49,277 nt of DNA from Mycobacterium sp. (GCF_008709575.1 NZ_VYIK01000023.1:1-49277), one strand, 5' to 3'. Positions 30,185 to 42,500 are shown, numbered from the stretch's first letter. Notes: a model not told the origin generated them from the sequence alone. Numbers and translations: made by a program.

Positions 30185-30218
30185 CGGGCGCCGTTCCGGG
30201 TTTGGAACGGCATGCCCG
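30185..30218. repeat. Strong hairpin in the dnaA-rpmH intergenic region
   Basis: CGGGC plus GCCGTTCC (30185-30197) pair with GGAACGGC (30204-30211) and GCCCG (30214-30218), giving 13 bp with a two-base bulge and a six-base loop. A second small repeat CGTGA/TCACG lies at 30165-30180. It sits between the divergent dnaA and rpmH units and could be a cruciform, a regulator site or a transcript structure. Confidence 0.6.
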
Positions 30219-30347
30219 AAGCTAACAGTTTTCGTTACACCTGCCAACCGTTCTGCAATATTGCCTGAGGATTGATTGCGCGACGAGGATGAGGACGAGG
30301 TTGGTGTGAAACCGGTCAAGTCTGGTGCGTGCAACGACGGGCGGGGT

Positions 30348-30376
30348 TTGACCCGGCGAAGACGGGTCAGTACCCT
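30348..30376 (+). promoter_or_regulatory. Putative SigA-type promoter of the rpmH operon
   Basis: TTGACC at 30348-30353 and TACCCT at 30371-30376 have an optimal 17-bp spacer. It is the best promoter match in the 512 bp between dnaA and rpmH and points toward rpmH, giving a ~160-base leader. A second TTGACA at 30438-30443 has no good -10 partner. Confidence 0.5.
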
Positions 30377-30542
30377 CGAACAGTCGCCCGAAAGTCGGCG
30401 ATACGGTTGCGATCCGAGGATTCGGGGTCCGCGCCGGTTGACACCGGGGTACGGGGCTCATCGCGGGCTGCGCGTGCAGAGCCGTGGCCGTTTCGGGGTG
30501 GCCTGAGCAGCAGAGGGTGCCTGACGTAGCGAGGAGAAAGTC

Positions 30543-30686
30543 GTGGCGAAGGGGAAGCGGACCTTCCAGCCGAACAACCGGCGCCGAGCTCGCGTGCACG
30601 GCTTTCGGCTGCGGATGCGGACTCGGGCGGGTCGGGCGATCGTGTCTAATCGGCGTCGTAAAGGGCGCCGCACCCTTACTGCGTGA
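30543..30686 (+). CDS. rpmH: Ribosomal protein L34, 47 aa
   Basis: GTG at 30543 follows GAGGAG at normal spacing. The product starts with [17 protein letters not shown] and ends KGRRTLTA, the highly basic 47-residue L34 of actinobacteria. It is part of the large ribosomal subunit. It heads the rpmH-rnpA-yidD-yidC-jag-rsmG-parA-parB series. The conserved dnaA-rpmH divergence marks the origin. Confidence 0.97.
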   Translation: MAKGKRTFQPNNRRRARVHGFRLRMRTRAGRAIVSNRRRKGRRTLTA

Positions 30687-30707
30687 TTCGTTGCAGGTGT
30701 CACAACG

Positions 30708-31061
30708 GTGCTTCCCGCACAAAACCGCATGACGCGGTCGGCGGATTTCGAGGCGACGATTGCCCATGGTGCGCGGGTGACACAGCCGGATTTGGTGATG
30801 TACCTGTGGCGGGGACAGCCGATGTCACCGCCCAAGGTGGGCTTGGTTGTGGCGAAATCGGTGGGCGGAGCGGTGCAGCGGCACCGGGTGGCGCGGCGGC
30901 TGCGGCACGTGGCACGGGGTTTGCTGGCGCAATTGGATGCATCCGATCTGCTGGTGATCCGGGCGCTGCCGCATAGCTGCACCGCGACGTCGGGTGAGCT
31001 GGACGAACAGTTACGCGCCGGGTTACAGCGGATTCGGCAGTTGTCGGGACGTGCGCGGTGA
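30708..31061 (+). CDS. rnpA: RNase P protein component, 117 aa
   Basis: The RNR motif region [21 protein letters not shown] is present (described by position ~50-70), as is the N-terminal [13 protein letters not shown]. RnpA assists the RNase P RNA in 5' maturation of tRNAs. GTG at 30708 is chosen because it reproduces the conserved N-terminus; it lies 21 bp after rpmH. The stop overlaps the yidD start as GTGA. Confidence 0.95.
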   Translation: MLPAQNRMTRSADFEATIAHGARVTQPDLVMYLWRGQPMSPPKVGLVVAKSVGGAVQRHRVARRLRHVARGLLAQLDASDLLVIRALPHSCTATSGELDEQLRAGLQRIRQLSGRAR

Positions 31062-31402
31062 GTCCAGCCCGAGGATCGACGCCGCGGGGGTGGTTCTGCG
31101 ACGTCGGTCGGGTGGTCGCGCGCGGCATGATTTTTCTGATTCGGTTGTATCAAAACACGGTATCGCCTCTGCGATTGCCTAGTTGCCGGTTCACTCCGAC
31201 TTGTAGTCAGTATGCGGTGGACGCGCTGAGCGAATACGGGTTGTTGCGGGGAAGTGGGCTGTCGGTGGTTCGTCTGGTCAAGTGCGGGCCGTGGCATCGG
31301 GGAGGATGGGATCCGATACCGGATCGGCGGGAGGGCAGAGCCGCAAGCGGTGCCGGCGTCTCGGGGTCCCGCGCACAACGAGGGGACGCGTCCGTTGTTT
31401 AA
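31058..31402 (+). CDS. yidD: YidD, membrane-protein insertion efficiency factor, 114 aa
   Basis: The conserved YidD core is present: [28 protein letters not shown] and [14 protein letters not shown], with an N-terminal amphipathic or membrane-associated helix. It assists YidC-dependent insertion. The start GTG overlaps the rnpA stop. The last codons overlap the yidC start by 8 bp. The C-terminal ~25 residues are poorly conserved. Confidence 0.93.
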   Translation: MSPARGSTPRGWFCDVGRVVARGMIFLIRLYQNTVSPLRLPSCRFTPTCSQYAVDALSEYGLLRGSGLSVVRLVKCGPWHRGGWDPIPDRREGRAASGAGVSGSRAQRGDASVV

Positions 31403-32471
31403 CTGGTTCAGCCTGGATTTTGTCTACTATCCGGTGTCGGCCATTATGTGGCTGTGGTACAAGGCATTTGCCCTGATACTGGGTCCGACGAACTTCTTTG
31501 CGTGGGCGCTGTCGGTGATGTTTTTGGTCTTCACGCTTCGGGCCCTGCTGTATAAGCCGTTCGTCCGTCAGATCCAGACCACGCGCCAAATGCAGGAGTT
31601 ACAGCCGCAGATTAAGGCGCTGCAGAAAAAATACGGCAAGGACCGCCAGCGGATGGCGCTGGAGATGCAGAAACTGCAGCGTGAGCACGGTTTCAACCCG
31701 ATCTTGGGGTGCCTGCCGATGTTGGCGCAGATCCCGGTGTTTTTGGGCCTCTATCACGTGTTGAGGTCGTTCAATAGAACCCAGGGCGGATTCGGACAAC
31801 CGCATCTTTCGGTCGCGCAAAACCGGGCGACCGGTAATTACGTGTTCAGCCCCACCGACGTAGCGCACTTTCTGGATGCGAATCTGTTCGGCGCCCCGAT
31901 CGGCGCGACGATGACGCAACGGACTGGTATCGAGGCGTTCACCGACTACGGGGCGTTCAGCCGCCCCGCGGTGATTGCCGTCGGTGTGCCGGTGATGATC
32001 ATGGCGGGGATCGCGACCTACTTCAACAGCCGTGCCTCGATCGCGCGGCAAAGTCCGGAGGCTGCCGCAAATCCCCAGACGGCGATGATGAACAAGCTCG
32101 CCTTGTATGTGTTTCCGCTGGGCGTGGTGGTCGGAGGCCCTTTCCTGCCGTTAGCGATCATCTTGTATTGGTTTTCCAACAACATCTGGACCTTTGGCCA
32201 ACAGCACTATGTGTTCGGCATGATCGAGAAACAGGAAGAGGCGAAAAAGCGCGAGATGCAGCAGCGACGGGCGGCCAACGCTCCGGCACCCGGCGCTAAA
32301 CCGCAGCGGCCGGGCAGGGGCACGTCGCGGGCCGAAATCCACGACGGTCCGGTGGACGAGGCGACGGGGTGGAGAACTCGAGCGGGTAAAAGGATCGAAC
32401 CGACTCGCGACGGTAATGCGGCGAACCGCACCCCGCGGGCGGGGACGAAACCGAAAAGGCGCAAGCGGTAA
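31395..32471 (+). CDS. yidC: YidC/Oxa1-family membrane protein insertase, 358 aa
   Basis: The Oxa1 core has several transmembrane helices, with [20 protein letters not shown] and [17 protein letters not shown] as strong signatures, plus the [21 protein letters not shown] cytoplasmic coiled region (seen as [11 protein letters not shown]). A basic C-terminal tail ends KPKRRKR and may bind ribosomes. TTG at 31395 is selected because GAGGGGA lies 8 bases upstream and the product then starts [13 protein letters not shown], like M. tuberculosis YidC. No other start codon gives a conserved N-terminus. Confidence 0.94.
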   Translation: MFNWFSLDFVYYPVSAIMWLWYKAFALILGPTNFFAWALSVMFLVFTLRALLYKPFVRQIQTTRQMQELQPQIKALQKKYGKDRQRMALEMQKLQREHGFNPILGCLPMLAQIPVFLGLYHVLRSFNRTQGGFGQPHLSVAQNRATGNYVFSPTDVAHFLDANLFGAPIGATMTQRTGIEAFTDYGAFSRPAVIAVGVPVMIMAGIATYFNSRASIARQSPEAAANPQTAMMNKLALYVFPLGVVVGGPFLPLAIILYWFSNNIWTFGQQHYVFGMIEKQEEAKKREMQQRRAANAPAPGAKPQRPGRGTSRAEIHDGPVDEATGWRTRAGKRIEPTRDGNAANRTPRAGTKPKRRKR

Positions 32472-32562
32472 TGGTGGGTGCAGCCGACGGCGGCGGCTGC
32501 CGGGCCGGGCGGCCTCCGTCGAAGCGGCGGTTCCCGCGGGATGTGAAGAGGAAGAGGCAACG

Positions 32563-32566
<4 letters not shown>
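32471..32566 (+). CDS. Candidate 31-residue ORF bridging yidC and jag
   Basis: The ATG shares its A with the yidC stop (TAATG) and its TGA overlaps the jag ATG (ATGA), so the frame exactly fills the 91-bp gap with coupled junctions at both ends. The product starts [16 protein letters not shown] and is basic at the C-terminus (KRKRQR). It has no recognised family. It may be a real microprotein, a translational-coupling leader that keeps ribosomes moving from yidC to jag, or chance. Confidence 0.35.
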
Positions 32567-34865
<2,299 letters not shown>

Positions 34866-34869
<4 letters not shown>

Positions 34870-35852
34870 CACCACCGGTCCGCAAACGAGGCGGTCTCGG
34901 CCGCGGATTGGCGTCGCTGATTCCGACGGGGCCCTCCGAAGCCGGGCCGGGAGCGACCGACCTTAGCCCGGGGATGGGCCAAGCTGCTGCCGACGTGGTG
35001 CTCGGCGGCTCAGCGGCGCCGGGGTCCGCCGGCATCGGCGCGGTCTATCGGGAGATCGACCCGGCCGCAATCGAACCGAATCCGCGTCAGCCGCGGCAAG
35101 TCTTCGACGACGAAGCGATGGCCGAACTCGTGCATTCGATCCGCGAATTCGGTCTCATGCAGCCCATCGTGGTCCGGATGCTCGGCGGATCGGGTCAAGC
35201 CCAGCGCTACCAACTCGTGATGGGGGAGCGACGCTGGCGCGCCGCCCAACAGGCCGGACTCACAGCGATCCCGGCAATCGTGCGCGAGACCGGTGACGAC
35301 AACTTGCTTCGCGATGCGCTGCTGGAGAACATCCACCGTGTGCAGTTGAACCCCTTGGAAGAGGCGGCGGCCTATCAACAGCTGCTCGATGAGTTCGGCG
35401 TCACCCACGATGAACTGGCTGCCCGGATCGGCCGGTCCCGACCGCTGATCACGAACATGATCCGGTTGCTGCGGCTGCCGATCGCCGTCCAGCGCCGCGT
35501 CGCGGCGGGCGTGCTGTCCGCCGGTCACGCCCGGGCCCTGCTGTCGCTGGAGGGTGGCCCCGAGGCCCAGGAAGAACTGGCCGCCCGGATTGTCGCCGAG
35601 GGATTGTCGGTGCGGGCCACCGAAGAAGCCGTCACTTTGGCCAACCGCGGGGACGCGGCAAAGCCGGCACCACCGCGGCGCAAACCGATCCAGATGCCCG
35701 GTCTGCAGGACGTTGCCGAACGACTCTCCAGCGTTTTCGACACCCGGGTCACCGTCAGCGTCGGCAAACGCAAAGGCAAGATCGTCGTGGAATTCGGTTC
35801 GGTGGACGATCTGCAACGCATCGTCGGTCTGATGAGCTCGCCGAAACCCTGA
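34866..35852 (+). CDS. parB: ParB, centromere-binding CTP-dependent clamp, 328 aa
   Basis: The N-terminal [15 protein letters not shown] is the ParA-interacting start. The ParB/Srx CTP-binding core follows ([45 protein letters not shown]), then the helix-turn-helix that reads parS ([17 protein letters not shown], seen as [18 protein letters not shown]) and a C-terminal dimerisation domain. The gene is translationally coupled to parA by ATGA. The 182 bp after it contain a CGCCCG/CGGGCG stem-loop (35967-35989) without a T-tract. Confidence 0.96.
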
Positions 35853-36034
35853 ACCTGGCGCTGGCTGCTCCGAGCGGGACTGGCCGCACGGCGGGGAGTC
35901 TCTTATCCTTAGCTGTTAGCGCATATCAGCCGGCCAATGCCGCGACGTGCGGGCTGCCGCAGGGAGCGCCCGATCGCTTAAGCCGGGCGATTGGCGGGGA
36001 GACCAGGAACCATAGACAGCCGCGGGAGTCTAGT

Positions 36035-36766
36035 GTGTCGGCACGAATCGCACCGCTGCGGCTCGAAGACTTCGAGCGACTTCCCAAGCACGCACGCCGA
36101 TGCGTGTTCTGGGAAGTCGATCCTGCGACCCTCGGCCGGGAGGCTCACCTCGCGGACCCGGAGTTCGATAAGGAAGCCTGGCTCTCGATGGTGATGCTGG
36201 AATGGGGCTCGTGCGGGCAGGTGGCCATTGCAGATCCCGCGGAGTGCGGCTCCGGCGAACCGCAATATATGGGTTACGCGTTCTATGCTCCACCGCGGAC
36301 GGTGCCGCGGGCTCGGCGATTTCCCACCGCGCCGGTGTCCGCCGACGCGGTGCTGCTGACCTCGCTGAGAGTTGAGTCGGGCGATGAAGCCGACAACCTG
36401 TCCTATGACCTCATCGCCCGGGTGGTCGACGAATTGGTCCGCCGGGGAGTCCGGGCACTGGAGGCGTTCGGGCGCACGCCCGAGGTTGCCGATCTGCTCG
36501 ATCCGGCGACCGTGGGCCCCGATACCCGTCCGGTACTGGAAGCACTCGGCGACTGTTCGATCAACCACTGTGTGATTGCCGCGGACTTTCTGACCGACGT
36601 GGGATTTGTGGTGGTGGCCCCGCACCGCTATTTCCCTCGGTTGCGACTCGAGCTGGATAAGGGTTTGGGCTGGAAGGCCGAGGTCGAAGCCGCCCTGGAG
36701 CGATTGCTGCAGGACGCCCAGCTGCAACAGCCGGTGGCCGCGGGCGGACCATTTACGAACCGCTGA
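36035..36766 (+). CDS. GNAT-like conserved protein (Rv3916c homolog), 243 aa
   Basis: The product (MSARIAPLRLEDFERLPKHARRC onward) matches Rv3916c (244 aa). It has a mixed alpha/beta N-terminal half resembling GCN5-type acetyltransferases (VMLEWGSCGQVAI, YMGYAFYAPP), but the acetyl-CoA loop is not obvious. GTG at 36035 follows CGGGAG at about 8 bases. Its last 14 bp overlap the 3' end of the convergent cwlM gene (36753-36766). Its function is unknown; its position between parB and cwlM is conserved in mycobacteria. Confidence 0.78.
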   Translation: MSARIAPLRLEDFERLPKHARRCVFWEVDPATLGREAHLADPEFDKEAWLSMVMLEWGSCGQVAIADPAECGSGEPQYMGYAFYAPPRTVPRARRFPTAPVSADAVLLTSLRVESGDEADNLSYDLIARVVDELVRRGVRALEAFGRTPEVADLLDPATVGPDTRPVLEALGDCSINHCVIAADFLTDVGFVVVAPHRYFPRLRLELDKGLGWKAEVEAALERLLQDAQLQQPVAAGGPFTNR

Positions 36767-37973
36767 CTCGACCGGCCTGTTCCACCGACAGCTCGTGGGC
36801 GAGAAGTTCGGCGAAGGTGAAAGTTCCTGTGGGCCGGTCGTTTTTACCAAGCAGATACAGCCGCTTGACCGCGGCGAGAATACCTTCGGCGATGGCGTCC
36901 CGAATCTGGGCCGTGACCAGCATTGCGCGGTCGCCGGGATTGGTGATGTAACCGATATCGATCTGGACGGTCGGCATCCGGGTCAGTCGAAGGATGTCCC
37001 AGGTGCGGCCGTGAGTTCGGCAATCGCGTAAGCCCGTGCGCGCCACCACTTCTCGCTGAATGAAGTCCGCCAGATTGCGGCCAATGGTCGATACCGAGCC
37101 ATGTGAATTACCGAAGTGGAACGAGGCCACGCCATTGGGTGACGGACTGGCCTGAGTGGCGCAGCGCAGGCTGATCATTAAATCGGCACCCACGGAGTTG
37201 GCCGCCGCGGCACGTTCGGCATCCGACGGACTCCGGCTGTGCGGCCGAGACAGGAAGGTCTCCATGCCGATCGCGGCCATCCGGCCTTCGAGCCGACTCG
37301 CCAGGTCCCACAGGATGTCTGCTTCGCTGATCGGCCCGGCGGCATCGTGCGTGATCAGGCCGTGGTCTGCACCGCCGCGACCGGGATCGATGATGATCCG
37401 CTTGCCGGACAGCTTCGGACCGGACCGGCGCACCAGCTCTTCCTCGCGGAGTGCGTGCGGAGACCCGCCGCTTACCCGTGCACTCAGAAAGTACAAGGAG
37501 CGCAACGTTTCCGGGCCACAGATGCCGTCGGCGTAGAGCCCGTACTCGCGTTGGTAGGACATCAGCGCGTTATGGGTCTGCAAGCCGAAATAGCCGTCGA
37601 CCAAACCGGTGTAGAAGCCGAGGTCTTGCAGCCTGGCCTGCAACGTGGCGACGTCGTCGCCGTACATGGGGGCACCGAATTGGTGATGCAGCGTGCGCGC
37701 GCCCAGTCGGTACGACGCTTCTTTCAGCGCGCGATAAGTGGCCTCGCCGACGACACCGTCGACCAACAGGCCGCGATGCTGCTGGAAAGCCCGCACTGCC
37801 CGATCGAGTTGCTCGTCGAACACGTCAGCGGCGACGTGTTTTCCGGTACTGAGATCATCGTCGGGGCTACTCAGATGGCCCAGTGCGACTAGCGCAGCCC
37901 GAATTTCCGCAACCGCTGCATTGCGGTCACCGCAGCGCAGCGCGTCGCTGGCACGAGGGTGCGGCGTCGACAT
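36753..37973 (-). CDS. cwlM: CwlM, regulator of peptidoglycan synthesis with amidase fold, 406 aa
   Basis: Two peptidoglycan-binding-1 domains (~10-80 and ~95-165, AVRAFQQHRGLLVDGVVGEATYRALKEA; LQARLQDLGFYTGLVDGYFG) precede an amidase_3 domain (IIIDPGRGGADHG, VDIGYITNPGDR). The length is identical to M. tuberculosis CwlM. There it is cytoplasmic, is phosphorylated by PknB and activates MurA, so the amidase activity is probably not its main role. The ATG at 37973 follows GGAGG; a longer upstream extension is not conserved. In H37Rv trxB2-trxC precede it; here only 128 bp separate it from the Rv3912-type gene. Confidence 0.94.
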   Translation of the reverse strand: MSTPHPRASDALRCGDRNAAVAEIRAALVALGHLSSPDDDLSTGKHVAADVFDEQLDRAVRAFQQHRGLLVDGVVGEATYRALKEASYRLGARTLHHQFGAPMYGDDVATLQARLQDLGFYTGLVDGYFGLQTHNALMSYQREYGLYADGICGPETLRSLYFLSARVSGGSPHALREEELVRRSGPKLSGKRIIIDPGRGGADHGLITHDAAGPISEADILWDLASRLEGRMAAIGMETFLSRPHSRSPSDAERAAAANSVGADLMISLRCATQASPSPNGVASFHFGNSHGSVSTIGRNLADFIQREVVARTGLRDCRTHGRTWDILRLTRMPTVQIDIGYITNPGDRAMLVTAQIRDAIAEGILAAVKRLYLLGKNDRPTGTFTFAELLAHELSVEQAGRVSGS

Positions 37974-38101
37974 TCCAGGGCCTCCGGTGAGCCGGTATGC
38001 AAAGACCTGCCAATGCTTGACAGGCTTGCCGGTATTGTCGCAGATCCACGCCGATTTCAGGAAAAGACCAGGCGATCGCCGGGGGCCTGCGCCGCGCCGG
38101 T

Positions 38102-38740
38102 TCAGCACCCGGTCGCTGCCACGCCAGCCGGAGCCGGCTGGGGCCGGCCGGCTGCCGGGGCGCGCTCCGGACGTCGGAGGTGCCGGCTGGCCAGCAACCC
38201 GGTGTCGGCGGAGTTGCACGTCGCTGCCACGAACAGCGCCGCCAGCGTGTCCGGTGTGTCGTCCGGCAGTACCAGCAGCACTCCCGGCCGGCCGGCGATC
38301 TGCACAGGCCGGGCACCGAGCACCCGGGCGCTCGCCGGGTAGCCCAGGCCCGCCAGGCAGGACGCCCGCCGCTGCGGATCCTGCAGCGGGCCGTAGTCGG
38401 GTTCGAGGGCGAGCAAGTCCAGGATCTGGGGGTCCGACAGCGGAATCACCAGAGGTGCGGGCGAGACCGTGACGTGCCGCACGGTGGTCGGTTCGCTGGG
38501 TGTCGAGGTGGGCGCGCCGATGAGCGCCGTGGCTCCGAGACCGGCGGCGGCGACGGCCGCGAGCAGCCCGGCCACGGCGCCGATCACTCGGGCCGGGTTG
38601 ACTCCCGGTGTCACCGCGTGGGCAGCGGAGTCCAACCCGGCCTGCGGGGATCCCGCCGGATTCAGCCCTGCCCGCAGGTCGGCGAGCACAGCGTTGTCCG
38701 GCTCGCGGTGATTACCGGGATCACTGCCAACGACACCCAT
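38102..38740 (-). CDS. Rv3912-like SigM-associated membrane protein (RsmA type), truncated cytoplasmic part, 212 aa
   Basis: The C-terminal ~135 residues match the extracytoplasmic part of Rv3912, the putative anti-SigM factor of M. tuberculosis: VIPLSDPQILDLL, DYGPLQDPQRRASCLAGLGYPAS and SADTGLLAS are recognisable. A transmembrane helix spans ~52-72. The N-terminal cytoplasmic region is only ~50 residues, begins NAVLADLRAGL and then jumps to the pre-membrane segment; H37Rv Rv3912 (254 aa) has a longer helical sigma-binding region there. No HxxxCxxC zinc motif is present. The gene follows sigM by 43 bp. The C-terminus carries an extra Pro/Ala/Arg-rich tail. Confidence 0.75.
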   Translation of the reverse strand: MGVVGSDPGNHREPDNAVLADLRAGLNPAGSPQAGLDSAAHAVTPGVNPARVIGAVAGLLAAVAAAGLGATALIGAPTSTPSEPTTVRHVTVSPAPLVIPLSDPQILDLLALEPDYGPLQDPQRRASCLAGLGYPASARVLGARPVQIAGRPGVLLVLPDDTPDTLAALFVAATCNSADTGLLASRHLRRPERAPAAGRPQPAPAGVAATGC

Positions 38741-38783
38741 CTGCTTTAGTGTGCGCTATCGGCGGGGCGGCGCGATGACCGGC

Positions 38784-39359
38784 TCAAGCTGGGTGGGCGG
38801 AGGACCTGTCGGTGTCCAGGTAGGCCAACACCGTGGCCAGTCGAGCTCGGGCACGGGCACAGCGACTCTTGACGGTGCCCTCGGCCACACCCAGCATCCG
38901 CGCGGTGTCGGCGATCGAATAGCCGTGCATGTCGACGGCCACCACAGCTGCGCGTTGTTCGACCGGCAGGCGCAGCAGCGCCCGTTGCACCGCCAAGGCG
39001 GTTTCGACCTGGCTGGTCCGATCGGCGACCGGATAGCTGTCCTCGAGGGCAACGGTGGCGTGGGTTTTGTTGCGGCGCATCCGGTCCAGGCAGGCGTTGA
39101 CCACGATACGGTAGAGCCAACTGGTGACCGCGGCGTCGTGTCGGAAAGACGCGGCCGCGCGGTGCGCCGCGAGCATCGCATCCTGGAGTGCGTCGGCCGC
39201 ATCCTCGGGGTTGCGGGTGGTGGATCGGGCGAGTCGGTGTAGGGCGCGGTGATGGCGGTAAAACAATTCCTCGAAGGCGTAACGGTCCCCGGCAACATGC
39301 GCCACCAGCAGTTCGGCGTCGCTGCGCTGGTGGTGTCGCACCCGGACCCGGAATCCCAC
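38784..39359 (-). CDS. sigM: SigM, ECF RNA polymerase sigma factor, 191 aa
   Basis: Sigma region 2 (DAADALQDAMLAAH, ASFRHDAAVTSWLYRIVVNACLD) and region 4 (LPVEQRAAVVAVDMHGYSIADTARMLGVAEGTVKSRCARARARL) identify an ECF sigma factor; with this neighbourhood it is SigM (Rv3911). SigM of M. tuberculosis controls ESX and lipid genes. GTG at 39359 is chosen for its conserved N-terminus. The start lies 6 bases after a TACTGT element, so a leaderless message is possible. It is followed by its membrane partner gene and preceded by murJ on the same strand. Confidence 0.93.
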   Translation of the reverse strand: MGFRVRVRHHQRSDAELLVAHVAGDRYAFEELFYRHHRALHRLARSTTRNPEDAADALQDAMLAAHRAAASFRHDAAVTSWLYRIVVNACLDRMRRNKTHATVALEDSYPVADRTSQVETALAVQRALLRLPVEQRAAVVAVDMHGYSIADTARMLGVAEGTVKSRCARARARLATVLAYLDTDRSSAHPA

Positions 39360-39365
39360 GGCCGG

Positions 39366-39394
39366 ACAGTAACCAATCTCGCCGGGCCGGTCAC
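39366..39394 (-). promoter_or_regulatory. Putative sigM promoter, leaderless arrangement
   Basis: On the minus strand GTGACC (39394-39389) and TACTGT (39371-39366) are 17 bp apart, and the GTG start of sigM follows after 6 bases. This fits a housekeeping-type promoter with transcription starting at the start codon. No sigM-type autoregulatory motif was identified with certainty. Confidence 0.35.
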
Positions 39395-39514
39395 TTCACC
39401 GTCACAACGGATGTTGGTCGTTGTTGGCCACCTGTGCACTAGCTGGCAACCGTGACGCTGGCGTCAGGCTCGCCGCGCGTCGTCGAGGTGCCGGCGCGTC
39501 GCGGCCGACCCGCC

Positions 39515-42500
39515 TCAGGCGGCGGCTGTGACGGTGACGTCGGAGATCGCGGTGCGGCTCTTGCCGTCGATCGTTCCCAGCGTCGAGATCCACACCAGCA
39601 GGTTCGACGTCGGCGACGAGGCATGAACCGGGATGGCATTGTGGCCCGGATGCATCAAGATCGGTTGAGTCAGCGCAGTGGTGTCTTCGAGTTTCGCCGG
39701 AGTCGGCGTGGGCGATGACCGGATCTGGATCTTCGTGCCGGTACTGGGCAGGTCGACTGTCACGGCGCTCACCATGGTGGGTTTGGGGAGCTGCAGCAGC
39801 AGTCCGACCCCGCTCTTGAAGCCGGGGAAGGGAACGGCGTCGCTGTAGGTGTCGGTCTCCCAGGCGGTGGCCGGATTCCCGTCGATCGCCAGGCCGGCCT
39901 GGCCGGGGTTGTCGGCATCACCGCCGGGGGAGAAGACGGTAGCCCGCAGGGGTCTGACGATGCTGCCCGGTAGGGCTGCGCCGCCGGCCCGGGTCGTGCT
40001 TGGGGTCGAGGTCGACGGCGCGTTCAGGCCGAGCCGGTCTTTGTCCAGGCCGGCGCCTAAATCGCCGAATATCCGACCCAGTACCGACGCCAGCACCAGC
40101 AGGGCTACCACGAGCACCGCGACGGCGGCACCGATCCCGATCGCGAGGTTGCGGCGGTGCCGCAGGTAGGGGTTTTCTGTCGCCGATCCGGAGCGGCCGA
40201 GCAGCCCGGGTTGCGGCGCATCCTCGGGCGATTCGTCAACCGGCGCCAGCTGGTCGGTGCGGTCGGCCACCGTGGTGGCTTGTTGCAGCAGGTTCAAAAG
40301 CGTTGCAGCGCTACGTATTCCGCCGTCAGCTTGAATCGAGCGGGTGGCCGCCGCAGAGATCTGGAAGGGGATGTCCGGGTCGATTAAGCGTGGTTCGACG
40401 GGTTGGCCGGACGGATCCCGCTCGGCAGGTGCCAGACCGCTGCGCACTCCGCTCGTCTCGGGTAGCGGCCACCGGTTGACCAGCAGGGCATAGAGCGCCG
40501 CACCGATTCCGCGGATGTCGGCCTCCGGGGTAGCGTCGGGCATGGTGGCCGGAAACGCCAGCACCACATCACCTTCGATGCTCACCCGTATCCGGCTGGG
40601 GTGGTCTGCGGAGAGCGCCGCACCGGCGCGGTGGGCGGCCTCGGCGGCGGCGGCCAGGGTGTGCATCGCACGGGCGGCGCCGATCGGGGAGGGGCACGTA
40701 TTAGCCACCTCCTGCAACGAACCGCCCCGGATCCACTCGGCGACCACCAGCCCGCCGTAGCCCGTCCGCACGACGTCGAGAATCCTGGCGATGCCGGGCT
40801 TGTCGATGTGGCTGAGCCGGAGCGTGCGAGAGAGGATCTCCTGCAGCTCGTCGGGGGACAAGTCGCCGTCTGGGTCGACGAAGGTCAGCGCCACCTGCCG
40901 ATCGAGGGCGGTGTCCAACGCCTGCCAGAACCGAAGGTGCGGCGCCCCGCCATGAAAGACCAACAGCCGGTAGCGCCCGTTGGCGATGCTGGCGCCCGGA
41001 ACCAGCTGGATGTCTTCGGCTGGGTGGCGCGAAGCTGAGTGCGGTGGGGGATCAACGGCCCGCCGCCGGGGCGGGGCGGGGTCCGACGCGGTTTCGGACA
41101 CCGCGCCGTCCCGAGTGCCGTCCGTCACCTCCGGTCCTTTCCCTGTGTTAGTCCCTGTGTGAGTCCCTGTGTGAGTCCCTTTGCGGGCTTCGACTATTTG
41201 CTCCATCGGCCCGGGCCGGACCGGCGCGTGAAGCGGATATCTGCCCGGAGCCCGCGACTTCCTGGGTTCAGGGTACGGGACGAGGTCGTACCCGGGCGGG
41301 CGATCACACCGCGCAGTCGTGCCCGCGGTCGGTTTGCTGGTCCTACACACAGCGACGAGCCGGCCCCGGACCGCGACCAGGGCCGCACGTGCCTCGGGAA
41401 CCCCGGCACGCAGCATTATCGCGGCCATGATCGGCGCCATGATCACCGCGAGCACCGCCAGCCGCACCAGTGATCCGGTGGCCCCGCGGTGGACCGTGAG
41501 CACGTCCAGACCCAGCAGCCGATCCGCAGCGTGTGCCACCATCGCAGCCACCAGCGCCGCGGCCAGTGCCACCAGGATCGTGCGGACGTCGGCCGCGCCG
41601 ACCAGGTGACCGCCGGGTGGGCGCAGCGCGTTGCGCAACAGCACGTAGCCGACGATCGCGCCGGCTAAGAACCCCAGCCCGTTAGCCAGTCCCAGATAGC
41701 CGGCGACCAGTTCGCGGTTGTTCGCCACCAGCGGCGCGAGCAACGAGGCGATGATCTTGACGGTGGTGATGACGACGATGATGACGATCGGGGTCCAGGG
41801 CTGCTCACGAGCGTAGAAGACCCGTAGTTGCAGCAGCACCAGCGCGTAGGGGATCAGCGTGAACGCCGACAATCTGATCGCCGCACCCAGGTAACCGGCG
41901 TCGACCTCACCGAAGCGCCCGTAAGCGAACAGCGCGCTGCCGATCGCCGGGCCGCCGACGGTCATGAATGCCACCGTCGGGATCAAGGTGATCATTGTCA
42001 GCCGGGTGGCCAGTGACAAGTCGCCCAACACCGCGTCGATGTCGTCGTCGGCGGCGTTGCGGCTCAGCCGCGGCATTACCACCGTCAACACGGTCACCCC
42101 GATCATGCCGAACGGGAGCATCAGAACCAGCCATGTGTAGTTGTAGATCGCGGGCCCCGACGCCGCTGCGGTGCTGGCGATCTGGTTGCCCACGACCAAA
42201 CCGAGCTGGCTGATCAGCACGTAGCACACCATCGCGGCGGCCATCGTGCCAAAGCGTTTGAGCCGTTCGTCGATTCCCCATAACGGGCGCAGGCTGATCC
42301 GTTGCCGACGGAGGGCTGCGAGCAGCACCGCGGTCTGCGCGGCCACCCCCAGTGTGGTGCCGATGCCCAGCACCAACAGCTTGGGATCACCCATCCGCAC
42401 CGGGTCGACGGAGAGCTGACCGGGTACCGCCAGGTAGGCACCCAGCGCCGCGATCGCCACGAGGTTGTTGACGACGGGCGCCCAGGCCGGCGGGCCGAAC

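Noticed and set aside
35967..35989. Intrinsic terminator after parB
   Set aside because: A 6-bp GC stem with an 11-base loop is present, but no T-tract follows; the signal is too weak to list.
37974..38219. N-terminal extension of CwlM as a possible TrxC remnant
   Set aside because: The extra residues have no WCGPC motif or thioredoxin-like pattern and overlap the Rv3912-like gene. The ATG at 37973 with GGAGG gives the exact family length.
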